A stretch of 64,000 nucleotides of DNA. Source: JAGWBF01 sp965116325 (lineage in GTDB: Bacteria; Chloroflexota; Dehalococcoidia; Lucifugimonadales; JAGWBF01). Positions 25,777 to 36,719 of the stretch are shown in pieces. The notes below the pieces were generated by a model. That model saw only the letters and a program-made list of their open reading frames with translations, was not told the DNA's origin and did not search any database. The DNA lies in the NCBI GenBank assembly GCA_965116325.1, contig OZ220675.1:992001-1056000 (forward strand), read 5' to 3'. The first letter of the stretch is position 1. The number at the start of each line of letters is the position of its first letter. Both the position numbers and the translations under genes were made by a program.

Positions 25777-25955
25777 CTACTCGCTAACCTTCTGAAAGAA
25801 CCCCGCGGGAAGCCCTAGACACTCCTAAGGGGGGCGTTAGGGCATTATATCCCATTGACGCTTCCCCTGGCAGGAACAGCCGTCAATTGTCCTGCTGCGC
25901 TCCTCCCAAACGGCTTGCTACATTCTTCCTGTAGAAGTAAACTAACAGGTATCAA

Positions 25956-25971
25956 GAGGGGCTCGCCCCTC
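25956..25971 (+). other. Perfect hairpin ahead of korA
   Basis: GAGGGGC-TC-GCCCCTC, a 7-bp perfect stem 32 bp before the korA start. No T-run follows, so it is more likely a leader or mRNA-stability structure than a terminator. Confidence 0.4.
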
Positions 25972-26003
25972 ATAATGTTGTTTTGCACTTTTGGGGAGGA
26001 CGA

Positions 26004-27785
26004 ATGGCACCTGGGACACTGGATTTTGCCCTTGCCATCGGTGGTGAAGCCGGGCAGGGCATCGCCACGCCGGGAGATATCCTGGCCCGCATCATGGTCC
26101 GGCGGGGTCTCCACCTCAACACCTACAACGCCTACCAGTCCATCATCCGTGGGGGCCACATCTTCCTCTTCGTCCGATTCAGCTCTGAGGAGATCTACAG
26201 CCATGGCGACCGGCTTGACCTGCTCCTGTGCCTGAACCAGGACACCATGGACCGGCACAAGGGCCTGATGGGGCCCGGCTCCAGGATCATGTACAACAGC
26301 GACATCATCAACGCCGATGGCGCACCCGGGGGAGCTGGGCTATGCGCCATTCCGGTGGATGAGATCGCAGGCAGCGGTCGCAACACCCTGATACAAAACA
26401 CCGTCGCCGTTGGGGCGATGATGTCCCTCCTGGGCATGGGGTTCGACATCCTGGAGGACAGCCTGACCCTGCGGTTCCAGAGGCAGGGTCAGGCGGTAAT
26501 CGACCAGAATGTGACCGTCGCCCGGGCGGGCTTTGAGTACGCCCAGCAGAACTTCGAGCCTTTCCCCATCTCCATCCCATCCAACGGCAAGTCCCTGGCC
26601 GTCTGGTCAGGAAACGAGGCTATGGCTATGGGTGGGGCGGCGGCGGGGGTCAAGTTCTATGCAGCCTACCCGATGAGTCCCTCTTCAGGAATCCTCCACT
26701 GGATGGCCCAGAACGCCCGGAACCTGGGAATCATGGTGCGCCAGGTGGAGGATGAGATCGGCGTCGCCAACATGACCATCGGCGCCGCTCACTCAGGGTG
26801 CCGCGCTATGTGCGCCACATCGGGAGGCGGGTTCGCCCTGATGACCGAGGCTGTCGGCAGCGCCGCTATGATGGAGATTCCGGTTGTCTTCGTAAACGTC
26901 CAGAGGGCGGGCCCATCCACCGGGGTGCCCACCAAGACCGAGCAGGGAGACCTGTGGCAGGCCTTGGGCGCCAGCCAGGGAGACTTCGAGCGGATAATCG
27001 TGGCCCCCAAGGATGCGCTAGACGCTTATAACACCATTCCGGAGCTTTTCAACCTGGTCGATAAATACCAGTGTCCCGGAATAGTAATATCGGACCTGCT
27101 CATCTCCGAGGGGCGGTTCAGCGTGGACCCGGATCTTATCGACCTGCACCCTACAATAGACCGGGGTGAGCTTATCTCCGAACCCATAGCTAACGGGGGA
27201 TATATCCGCTACAAGAACACGGCCAGCGGCATCTCCCCCAGGGCAATGCCCGGCACCGAGGGTGGCGTCCACGTCGTCGCCACCGATGAGCACGACGAGG
27301 ACGGGATCCTGATCAGCGACGAGTTCACCAACCCCCACAAGCGCCGCATGATGGTGGAGAAGCGAGCGCGCAAGCTGAGCGGCCTGGCAGGAGATATAAC
27401 ACCTCCCGCCATCGAAGGACCCGAGGATGCCGAAGTCACCCTTGTGGGCTGGGGTTCCACCTACGGCGTTATCAAAGAAGCGGTGGACCAGCTCGACGCC
27501 AAGGGAGTTAAGGTCAACCAGCTTCCCATCAAGTGGATCGTTCCCATCCATGAGAGGACCATCACCGGTCTGCTGGAGAAGGCTAAGAAGGTTGTCATCG
27601 TTGAGAACAACTACTCCGGCCAGTTTGCCAGGTACCTGCGCAGCGAGACGGGCATCAAGGCCGATGCCCACATCCGCAAGTACGACGGCGAGCCATTCAT
27701 GCCCCACCACATCGTAGAGGGGGTCCAGGAGATACTGGCGGGGAGATCGGACCTGTACGTTCCCACCCAAGAGGTAATGACCTAA
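26004..27785 (+). CDS. korA: 2-oxoacid:acceptor oxidoreductase, fused gamma-alpha subunit
   Basis: A 593-aa KorA-type subunit of a ferredoxin-dependent 2-oxoacid oxidoreductase, for example 2-oxoglutarate:ferredoxin oxidoreductase. The N-terminal ~190 residues are the gamma domain (IGGEAGQGIATPGDIL). The rest is the alpha pyrimidine-binding domain (GNEAMAMGGAAAGVKFYAAYPMSPSS, VEDEIGVANMTIGAAHSG) plus domain II. ATG 26004 follows GGGGAGGA and is preferred to a TTG at 25983. Together with korB, 12 bp downstream, it oxidatively decarboxylates a 2-oxoacid to acyl-CoA and reduces ferredoxin; the reductive TCA direction is also possible. Confidence 0.9.
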   Translation: MAPGTLDFALAIGGEAGQGIATPGDILARIMVRRGLHLNTYNAYQSIIRGGHIFLFVRFSSEEIYSHGDRLDLLLCLNQDTMDRHKGLMGPGSRIMYNSDIINADGAPGGAGLCAIPVDEIAGSGRNTLIQNTVAVGAMMSLLGMGFDILEDSLTLRFQRQGQAVIDQNVTVARAGFEYAQQNFEPFPISIPSNGKSLAVWSGNEAMAMGGAAAGVKFYAAYPMSPSSGILHWMAQNARNLGIMVRQVEDEIGVANMTIGAAHSGCRAMCATSGGGFALMTEAVGSAAMMEIPVVFVNVQRAGPSTGVPTKTEQGDLWQALGASQGDFERIIVAPKDALDAYNTIPELFNLVDKYQCPGIVISDLLISEGRFSVDPDLIDLHPTIDRGELISEPIANGGYIRYKNTASGISPRAMPGTEGGVHVVATDEHDEDGILISDEFTNPHKRRMMVEKRARKLSGLAGDITPPAIEGPEDAEVTLVGWGSTYGVIKEAVDQLDAKGVKVNQLPIKWIVPIHERTITGLLEKAKKVVIVENNYSGQFARYLRSETGIKADAHIRKYDGEPFMPHHIVEGVQEILAGRSDLYVPTQEVMT

Positions 27786-27797
27786 AGGAGTTCGAAT

Positions 27798-28709
27798 ATG
27801 GCGACGGTGCTGGATACGGCCAAGGAGGAACCGGTAGTAAAGCTCACGGCCAAGGACTTTAAGGGGCTGGTGGAACCCGACTGGTGCCCGGGATGCGGTG
27901 ACTTCGGAGTAATCAACAGCCTGCAGCGAGCCTGCGCCGAACTGGGCTTGAGGCCCCACGAGATCCTGACCGTCAGCGGCATCGGATGCTCTTCCAACCT
28001 GCCCGGCTATTTCAACGCCTATGGCATGCACACCCTCCACGGCCGCTCCCTCGTAGTGGCGACCGGGGCCAAGCTGGGAAACCACGCCATGAAGGTGATC
28101 GCCACCGGGGGTGACGGCGACGGGTACGGGATCGGAGGCAACCACTTCCTCCACTCGGCCAGGCGCAACACCGATCTGACCTATGTAGTAATGAACAACC
28201 AGATATATGGTCTTACCACCGGCCAGCTATCTCCCACCAGCGCCAAGGGGATGAAGACCAAGAGCACCCCTTACGGCAGCGTCGAAATGCCCGTGAATCC
28301 CGTAACCTCGGCCATCATGGCCGGGGCTACTTTTGTGGCGCGGGGGTACAGCAGCGATGTCAGGCACCTGACCGGGCTCATCATGGAGGGCATCCAGCAC
28401 CCGGGCTTTGCCTTGGTGGATGTGTTCAGCCCCTGCGTGACCTTCAACCACGACAACGGCCACTCCTTCTTCAAGGACCGGGTGAAGAAGCTGGAGGACG
28501 AGGGACACGACCCCACGGACTGGAAGGCTGCCTGTGAGAAAGCCATGGAGTGGGGGGACAGCATATACACCGGTCTGTTCTTCCGCGACCCCGAGTCAGC
28601 ATCGCTGGAAGAACAGGAGCCGGTGCTGAGGGAGGGTGGTCCGCTATCCCGCCGGCCCTTGGGCCTGAGCAAAGAGCAGGCCGACAACCTCATCAAGCGC
28701 ATGATGTAG
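27798..28709 (+). CDS. korB: 2-oxoacid:ferredoxin oxidoreductase subunit beta
   Basis: A 303-aa TPP-binding beta subunit. It has DWCPGCGDFGVI near 30-41, the TPP/Mg2+ motif GGDGDGYGIGGNHFLH near 105-120 followed by NNQIYGLTTGQ, and conserved GRSLVVATGAKLGN. It lies 12 bp after korA, with AAAGGAG before the ATG, and forms a two-subunit enzyme of the KorAB type. No delta (ferredoxin) subunit is nearby, as is usual for KorAB. Confidence 0.93.
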   Translation: MATVLDTAKEEPVVKLTAKDFKGLVEPDWCPGCGDFGVINSLQRACAELGLRPHEILTVSGIGCSSNLPGYFNAYGMHTLHGRSLVVATGAKLGNHAMKVIATGGDGDGYGIGGNHFLHSARRNTDLTYVVMNNQIYGLTTGQLSPTSAKGMKTKSTPYGSVEMPVNPVTSAIMAGATFVARGYSSDVRHLTGLIMEGIQHPGFALVDVFSPCVTFNHDNGHSFFKDRVKKLEDEGHDPTDWKAACEKAMEWGDSIYTGLFFRDPESASLEEQEPVLREGGPLSRRPLGLSKEQADNLIKRMM

Positions 28710-28761
28710 GGGGCATTCCCCACTACGTTTGATATTTCGGCATTCCCGTGAAAACGGGAAC

Positions 28762-29076
28762 CTAGACCTGCTTTAGCACGATCTGGCGCAGCATCTCATT
28801 GAGCCTCGTCTGCCAGCCGGGCCCGGTGGACCGGAGATGAGCCGCCAAGTCCGCGTCCAGCCGAAGTGTCACCCGTTCCTTCACCGGTGCCTTCTGTTTG
28901 CCCCGTTTATGAAGGGAATGCCCTGCTAGCTCAGGGTGCACCTCTAATGCAGGGCGAGCGCGAGAGAACCACTCGCCATCCAATTCCGGGGCGTCGGGGT
29001 CCAATCTTATGCCCTCATTGATATCCTTTTCCTCTTCCGGAGTGGGACTGATGTGGGTTGTCTTAAGCTTGGGCAT
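28762..29076 (-). CDS. brnA: BrnA-like antitoxin
   Basis: A 104-aa protein with a ribbon-helix-helix-type C-terminus (KERVTLRLDADLAAHLRSTGPGWQTRLNEMLRQIV). This is the hallmark of BrnA antitoxins, which bind BrnT and repress their own operon. The N-terminus is acidic and contains PELDGEWFSRARPA, typical of the family. It overlaps the toxin gene upstream by 14 bp, in the toxin-first order usual for brnTA. Confidence 0.88.
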   Translation of the reverse strand: MPKLKTTHISPTPEEEKDINEGIRLDPDAPELDGEWFSRARPALEVHPELAGHSLHKRGKQKAPVKERVTLRLDADLAAHLRSTGPGWQTRLNEMLRQIVLKQV

Positions 29077-29326
29077 ACTGTCTTTCCTCCCTGGAATTGG
29101 CCTTACGCAGGCTGATGATGCGACACTTGTCTCCCCGCATTGTATAGACCACGTAGTGCAACCGGTCCCGGATGTAACCTAAAGCTCCGTACCGGACTTC
29201 TCCGTGTCTGGGGCTTAAGGCTGCGATGGCAGTTTCCCATTCGAAGTCATTCATATCAGCAAAGTCAACGCTTCGGTGTTTCTCCAGATTATCTACTCGC
29301 TTGGCCTCATCCCATTCGTAATCCAC
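29063..29326 (-). CDS. brnT: BrnT-like ribonuclease toxin
   Basis: An 87-aa BrnT-family toxin with a RelE-like RNase fold. The opening YEWDEAKRVDNLEKHRSVDF is diagnostic (WDxxKxxxNxxKHxVxF), and the C-terminus contains CRIISLRKANSREERQYAQ. It lies upstream of, and overlaps, brnA. The pair is about 0.2 kb from a UGA-interrupted ABC substrate-binding gene. Confidence 0.9.
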   Translation of the reverse strand: MDYEWDEAKRVDNLEKHRSVDFADMNDFEWETAIAALSPRHGEVRYGALGYIRDRLHYVVYTMRGDKCRIISLRKANSREERQYAQA

Positions 29327-29554
29327 TCTCTTATTGTACAGACAAGTTCTTAGCTATCTCAAGCTTCAGTTTTTATGTCGAAGGTCCAAGTTCCTACGTC
29401 ACATGCTCTCTTGGATTTGCATCAACTGGGGCTGAAGGAGTACCAATCCCAGATTCGACAATGGGGGTGGACCCCACACCATATTCGGATAAACCATCGG
29501 TAAGCTACATCTTACTGACGGTCGGGAAAACACCGGCCGGGAGCCCCCGCTGAC

Positions 29555-30493
29555 CTACCGGGAAGGCACAGGAGCCAAATCCACCCGGTTGTCAACGACC
29601 CTGTCCCAGGTGGCATCCTCAGCTACCAGCCCCCAGCTGAGCAGCCAGTCGTAGGTGTTCTGGAACAGCTCCTCTGGGTACGGTCGCGGCTCCACATAGC
29701 GCAGGCGGGGAAGGTGGAAATCTAGAGCATCGAGCTTGGGGAAGTCGGGGGTGTTGGGCAGTTCGTTGATCTCATCCACCAGGTACGGCACAGCGTAACG
29801 GCGCCGGTCGCTGTTGATCAGCCTGACCGCCTTCACCAGCGCCCGGTTAATGGCATCGAACTCGTCCTGCTCCATCTGGTCGTTGGCGATGTCGGCCCCC
29901 AGGAAGTGGCCCTCGCACAGGTTCTGCCAGCCAGCCTTGTCGGCGAAGCTGATCCACGGCTCCTGGAACACGGCTGCGGTGATCTTGCCCGACCGCACCG
30001 CCTCGTAGCGGCTGCGGGGACTGCCCACGTGCACCACCTTGATCTGGTCCCTGGGAAGGAACCCCTCCAGGAGGCGAAGGGCAATATAGTGGGAGCTGGC
30101 GAAGAAGGTCACTCCAACGGGTTCGTTGGCCAGCCCGCCGGGGTGAACGATAGGCGAATCCGGTGGAACGTATATGGCTTGGCTGGCAACGGCCGGCCTC
30201 AGTCCTACGATCCTGCCATCCCGCTTGCTTTCATAGGCCCGACGGACCTGGCCTTCCTCTCAAGCGCGATAGATGCAGACCTTACCTTGTTCGAAGGCAT
30301 CATGGCCCACTATCGCGTGGACCTCCTCGGGGTCTTCGATGGGTTCATCGACGCTGATGTCATTTGCAGTGGACCAGACCAGGTTGACATCCAGGCCCTC
30401 CTCGGCGAAGAGGCCCTCATCCCTGGCAACCAGCCATGGGATGCTGAAGATGACCCCACTGACCTCGGCATCTACCTTCTTCAAAGCTGTCAT
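29555..30493 (-). CDS. NMT1/SsuA-like ABC substrate-binding protein interrupted by in-frame TGA
   Basis: Two same-frame pieces of one periplasmic-binding-type protein are separated only by a TGA at 30262-30260 (minus strand). From ATG 30493 the N-terminal part (IPWLVARDEGLFAEEGLDVNL, HDAFEQGKVCIYRA) runs to the TGA. The frame then continues with EEGQVRRAYESKRDGRIVG, IYVPPDSPIVHPGG, VTFFASSHYIALRLLEGFL and a normal C-terminus, giving 312 aa with residue 78 undetermined. No signal peptide is evident. A weak hairpin (AGGCC/GGCCT, 10-nt loop starting AGGTC) begins only 5 nt after the TGA. It could be a second selenoprotein in which TGA replaces Cys, or a gene with a recent nonsense mutation. No permease or ATPase genes are adjacent. 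Confidence 0.6.
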
Positions 30494-30594
30494 GCTAGCA
30501 TTTGCTCCCGTGAATACTAACGGCTTCCATGAGCCAGTTAACCATGATAGGGAAGGACAGGTCAAGGTGAGCCTCTAGGCCGGGGTAATAGAAT

Positions 30595-30708
30595 TCCCCC
30601 TCTCCCCTGGTGGGAGAGGGCTAGGGTGAGGGGGAGCATAGAGAGAACGACCACTTTATGGCTGCGTATCACCCTCCCCTTAATCCCCTCCCTCGAGGGA
30701 GGGGGGAG
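30595..30708. repeat. Dispersed C/G-rich palindromic repeats
   Basis: Intergenic copies of CCCCCTCTCCC-ctggt-GGGAGAGGG followed by CTAGGGTGAGGGGG (30595-30634), and a related CCCCTCCCTCGAGGGAGGGG palindrome near 30685-30705. Similar elements recur as the tandem array at 45293-45521. Confidence 0.65.
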
Positions 30709-30838
30709 AAAGGTTACTTTGGCGGGAGTGACGGGAGAGGGGATCAGGCCTTGGCATGGGCCCTCGGGAACTTTTGAGGGGATACCATCGTCCTGATGCA
30801 TGAAGGTGCCGAAAGACAAAAGATTGACGAGGGGGTAT

Positions 30839-31642
30839 ATGAACATGACAAGAACGCTGCTGGTGCTAATGGTCTTGTTGGCGATGGTGGGCCTAGCTGC
30901 TGCCTGTGCGTCTGAGACAGACGGAAACGGGTCAGGAGAGAACGGAGCAGCCCCGGCCGCCCAAAGTGCCATCAAGATAGAAGGCTTGGATCCATCGGGC
31001 ATCCAGGTGTGGGGACGGGGGACAGTGGCGATAGAGCCGGACATGGCGCTGCTGAGCTTGGGGGTCGAAGGCAGGGCCGATAGCGTTGAGGAAGCTCGCA
31101 GCCAAGCTGCTTCCTCCATGAACGCCATTCTGGAGGCCCTCCGGGGCCGGGGCATCCCCGACGAGGACATCCAGACCAGCAACTTCAACATATCGCCGGA
31201 ATACTCCTACCAGGAGATATTCATCGACAGCGTTAGGCGGAATGAACGTGTGCTGGTAGGCTACCTTGTGACCAACACGGTAAACGTCCACATCGGAGAT
31301 CTAGATATAGTTGGGGCTACAGTGGATGATGTGGCACAGGCTGGTGGAGACTCCACTCGCATCCAGAGCCTGCGTTTCTCCTTGGAGGACCCGTCAGGGC
31401 CCCAGGAGCAGGCCAGGGAGCTGGCGGTCATGGACGCCATAGACAAGGCAGACCAGCTGGCAGCTGTGGCCGGGGTAACCAGGGGCAGCCTCATGTCAAT
31501 CAATGAGAGCTCGGGCGGTGTGCCGGCAGCCCGGAACTTTGTTGCCCTGGAGTCTCTTGCGGTCGATTCCACTCCCATATCCGCAGGGGAACTGGAGATT
31601 TCCATAGATGTCCAAGCAGTCTTCGCCATAGATAGTCCATAA
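30839..31642 (+). CDS. SIMPL-domain (DUF541) lipoprotein
   Basis: A 267-aa secreted lipoprotein from ATG 30839, with GAGGGGG upstream. The lipobox is VGLAAAC. The SIMPL/DUF541 domain begins IQVWGRGTVAIEPDMALLSL and continues through ILEALRGRGIPDEDIQTS and EQARELAVMDAIDKADQLA. SIMPL proteins are periplasmic or surface proteins that form oligomers; several have been linked to oxidative-stress tolerance, but the general role is unclear. A hairpin terminator lies 23 bp after the stop. Confidence 0.88.
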   Translation: MNMTRTLLVLMVLLAMVGLAAACASETDGNGSGENGAAPAAQSAIKIEGLDPSGIQVWGRGTVAIEPDMALLSLGVEGRADSVEEARSQAASSMNAILEALRGRGIPDEDIQTSNFNISPEYSYQEIFIDSVRRNERVLVGYLVTNTVNVHIGDLDIVGATVDDVAQAGGDSTRIQSLRFSLEDPSGPQEQARELAVMDAIDKADQLAAVAGVTRGSLMSINESSGGVPAARNFVALESLAVDSTPISAGELEISIDVQAVFAIDSP

Positions 31643-31658
31643 GAACCTCCCTGGCATA

Positions 31659-31719
31659 AACGCAAGAAAGGCGCCGACGTATCGGCGCCTTTCTCATTTG
31701 AGGCTTCCTGGTAGCGGGG
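31659..31719. repeat. Copy 1 of a 61-bp repeat ending in the initiator-tRNA 3' end; terminator hairpin
   Basis: Contains a 13-bp stem (AGAAAGGCGCCGA / TCGGCGCCTTTCT, 31665-31694) that would terminate the SIMPL gene. It ends in GGTAGCGGGG, the complement of the tRNA 3' end CCCCGCTACC. By hand alignment, 52 of 61 bases match copy 2 at 32493-32553. Confidence 0.7.
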
Positions 31720-31806
31720 CCACTACAGCAACTCGAATGGTACAATGCAATTGGAAGCTGGTTGAATACAACTCCACCCGCAATCAACTAGGAGACACAA
31801 CGTCCT

Positions 31807-32190
31807 ATGGGCACATTTTCGGTGCAGATAGCAATTGGAGACGAAGAGGGGCAGCGCTGGACCACCCTGGATGCATTGGTTGACACCGGAGCCTCGATAA
31901 CTGCGGTCCCTTCGTCAGTACTGCGAGAACTGGGGGTTGAACCTATAGCCCAGAGAAGGTTCCGCTTCGCCCAGGGGGCCACTCGCGTTATGAACGTAGG
32001 ACAGACCTGGATCAGGGTGGAAGGGCAAGAAGTCGTTACTCTGGTGCTCTTCAACGAGGAAGGAACGCAGCCTCTGTTGGGAGCGTTGGCCCTGGAGGCG
32101 ACGTTCATGGGGGTGGACTCGGTGGCGCAACAACTGGTTCCCGTGGAGGGTCTGATGATGGGTGCATCTGTGTCCAGGAGTATCACGTAA
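31807..32190 (+). CDS. Retropepsin-like aspartic protease domain protein
   Basis: A 127-aa clan AA aspartic protease-like protein. The active-site motif LVDTGASITAVP lies near 25-36, with PLLGALALEATFMGVD near 90-105 as the second conserved element (the ALG-type segment), as in retropepsin-fold single-domain proteins that act as homodimers. AGGAG is present upstream. It is the main gene of a ~0.8-kb segment bounded by the two 61-bp tRNA-end repeats and ends 8 bp inside a convergent small gene. Small proteins of this family often occur beside toxin-antitoxin genes; that link is suggestive only. Confidence 0.8.
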   Translation: MGTFSVQIAIGDEEGQRWTTLDALVDTGASITAVPSSVLRELGVEPIAQRRFRFAQGATRVMNVGQTWIRVEGQEVVTLVLFNEEGTQPLLGALALEATFMGVDSVAQQLVPVEGLMMGASVSRSIT

Positions 32191-32410
32191 GGTATTTCCT
32201 GGCCAACACATCGTAGCGGGGGTCACCTTCAGTATCGGCCTCACGGAACCTGCCCCGCCAACGCTCAGAAAAGGACAGTGCAGTTTCCATTGCAACCTCT
32301 CTGAGAGACCTTTCTATCAGAGCCGATAGGGACATCCCCTGGGAGCAGGCGTATCGCTTCGCCGTGGGAAGCAGCCCAGAATCCCCTGTTATTGTCAACT
32401 TCTGCTTCAT
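32183..32410 (-). CDS. Small CopG/DUF6364-like antitoxin-type protein
   Basis: A 75-aa protein starting MKQKLTITGDSGLLPTAKRYA, with the SLSALIERSLREV helix typical of DUF6364/CopG-like antitoxins, followed by a charged tail (SERWRGRFREADTEGDPRYD). The tail is the form seen in antitoxins paired with PIN toxins. No toxin is next to it here; the frame ends convergent with, and overlapping, the aspartic protease gene. It may be an orphan antitoxin left after loss of its toxin. Confidence 0.65.
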   Translation of the reverse strand: MKQKLTITGDSGLLPTAKRYACSQGMSLSALIERSLREVAMETALSFSERWRGRFREADTEGDPRYDVLARKYLT

Positions 32411-32492
32411 CGTAGTTAGTCCTGACGTCGCAGTTATACGTATATTCTCTAAGAGTCCGAACGTAGGGGGCTGTAGACTGGGAATGGATATG

Positions 32493-32553
32493 AACGCAAG
32501 GAAGGCGCCGGTTTATCGGCGCCTTCCTGTTTTGAGGCTTTTTGGTAGCGGGG
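32493..32553. repeat. Copy 2 of the 61-bp repeat: terminator hairpin and tRNA-fMet 3' end
   Basis: Carries the hairpin AGGAAGGCGCCG / CGGCGCCTTCCT (32499-32528) downstream of tRNA-fMet and overlaps the last 11 nt of that tRNA. It is the likely terminator of the 23S-tRNA transcript and probably bidirectional, with T-runs stronger on the plus side. Base changes in the stem relative to copy 1 are compensatory (A-T to G-C). Confidence 0.7.
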
Positions 32554-32617
32554 GTTGGACTCGAACCAACGACCTTCGGGTTATGAGCCCGACGAGCTGC
32601 CACTGCTCCACCCCGCG
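32543..32617 (-). tRNA. Initiator tRNA-Met (CAT)
   Basis: 75 nt including encoded CCA. The anticodon loop CTCATAA carries CAT, with the three-GC-pair stem TCGGG/CCCGA found in initiator tRNAs. The first acceptor position is a C-T mismatch (CGCGGGG against CCCCGCT), the initiator hallmark. It lies just downstream of the 23S gene on the same strand. Confidence 0.93.
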
Positions 32618-32626
32618 TCGGAGATG

Positions 32627-32668
32627 AAGAGAACAGGGGATGTATCGGTTTAGAGTTCTTAGCGTAGG
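32627..32668 (-). other. 3' arm of the 23S rRNA processing stem
   Basis: Almost fully complementary to 35715-35758 (differences at a few positions and one 2-nt insertion). The two arms enclose the whole 23S gene and would form the RNase III processing stalk. Confidence 0.85.
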
Positions 32669-35714
<3,046 letters not shown>

Positions 35715-35758
35715 CCTACGCTAGGAACTCTAAACCTAGATGTATCCCCTATTCTCTT
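35715..35758 (-). other. 5' arm of the 23S rRNA processing stem
   Basis: Pairs with 32627-32668 over about 42 bp. Just upstream on the transcript, a separate strong hairpin (GGCGGC...GCCGCC, 35774-35799) lies in the leader. Confidence 0.85.
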
Positions 35759-35869
35759 TTTAACGTGCGAAACGGCGGCTGGGACATACCCAAGCCGCCG
35801 CCTAGGTGATCCCAGCTTGTATTTATCGTCAGATTTCGGTCATATCCGAACCTTGATGATGTTCAAGGT

Positions 35870-35898
35870 ATTATAGGGACACCCCAAATCCATGTCAA
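35870..35898 (-). promoter_or_regulatory. Consensus promoter of the 23S rRNA operon
   Basis: Minus-strand TTGACA (35893-35898), 17 nt, TATAAT (35870-35875): perfect hexamers and spacing. The -35 box overlaps the stop codon of the upstream BtpA-family gene. Transcription would start near 35863, about 150 nt before 23S. Confidence 0.9.
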
Positions 35899-36707
35899 GG
35901 GTTATTTCGGGCTTTGGAGAACCTCTGAGACAATGCCGCCACCCGCGAAACATCCACAGGATTGTGAATGCGCCCATCCACTTTCAGGCTGGTCCCCACG
36001 ATAGCTCCGTCGGCCACCTCCAGGAACCCAGGTGCGTTCCCTTCATCCAGCCCGCTTCCCACCAGCACCGGCACATCGGGCACCGCCCTCTTCACCAGCT
36101 CCAGGTCATGCAGGGAAGCCTTCTCCCCTGTAGCATCGCCGGACACGATAAGCAGGTCGGCTAGGCTTCTCTCCACTGTCTCCCTTGCCAGGTAGCTTAG
36201 GTCGGTCGTTCCCAGGGGTGTGGCGTGCTTCACCAGCAGGTCGGCGAATATCTTAACCTGGCCTTCGGCGCCCATGGCCCTCCGGTAACGCAGGGTTTCG
36301 TGGGCCTTCCCTTCGATCACCCCTTCGTCGGCTGCCATCACCCCGTGGTGCACGTTGATCCTGACGAACCGGCAGCCCGTTGCCACCGCCACAGCGATAG
36401 CCGAGACTGGGTCATTGCGCAGCACATTTAGGCCTATGGGGAGGTCCACCTCTTCCTGCACCGCCCGGGCCGCCATGGTCATGGCAGCCACCGTGTGGGG
36501 GCCCACACTGCCGGGCACATAGGGCACATCTCCATAGTTCTCGACGATCAGCCCGTGGACGCCCCCTTCAGCTAAAGACCGGGCATCCCTTCGGGCCCAA
36601 TCCAGCAAGCTCTCGAGGTCACCGCTCCAACGGGGCGAACCGGGTAAGGGAGGCAGATGGACCACCCCTATAAGGGCCTTGGTTGTGCCGAACAGCTCCC
36701 GGAGCAT
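35895..36707 (-). CDS. BtpA/SgcQ family TIM-barrel protein
   Basis: A 270-aa protein of the BtpA family: KALIGVVHLPPLPGSPRW at the N-terminus, GLIVENYGDVPY near 53-64, LNVLRNDPVSAIAVA near 93-107, RINVHHGVMAADEG near 118-131 and LVGSGLDEGNAPGFLEVADG near 215-234. BtpA was described in cyanobacteria as needed for photosystem I stability, but most relatives are in non-photosynthetic organisms and are of uncertain enzymatic function. It lies 12 bp downstream of jag and may be the last gene of the rpmH-yidC operon. Confidence 0.88.
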   Translation of the reverse strand: MLRELFGTTKALIGVVHLPPLPGSPRWSGDLESLLDWARRDARSLAEGGVHGLIVENYGDVPYVPGSVGPHTVAAMTMAARAVQEEVDLPIGLNVLRNDPVSAIAVAVATGCRFVRINVHHGVMAADEGVIEGKAHETLRYRRAMGAEGQVKIFADLLVKHATPLGTTDLSYLARETVERSLADLLIVSGDATGEKASLHDLELVKRAVPDVPVLVGSGLDEGNAPGFLEVADGAIVGTSLKVDGRIHNPVDVSRVAALSQRFSKARNNP

Positions 36708-36719
36708 GGGGATTCATCC

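Noticed and set aside
29340..29553. 137-aa plus-strand frame extending over 29140-29553
   Set aside because: It crosses brnT in the opposite strand and has no family sequence.
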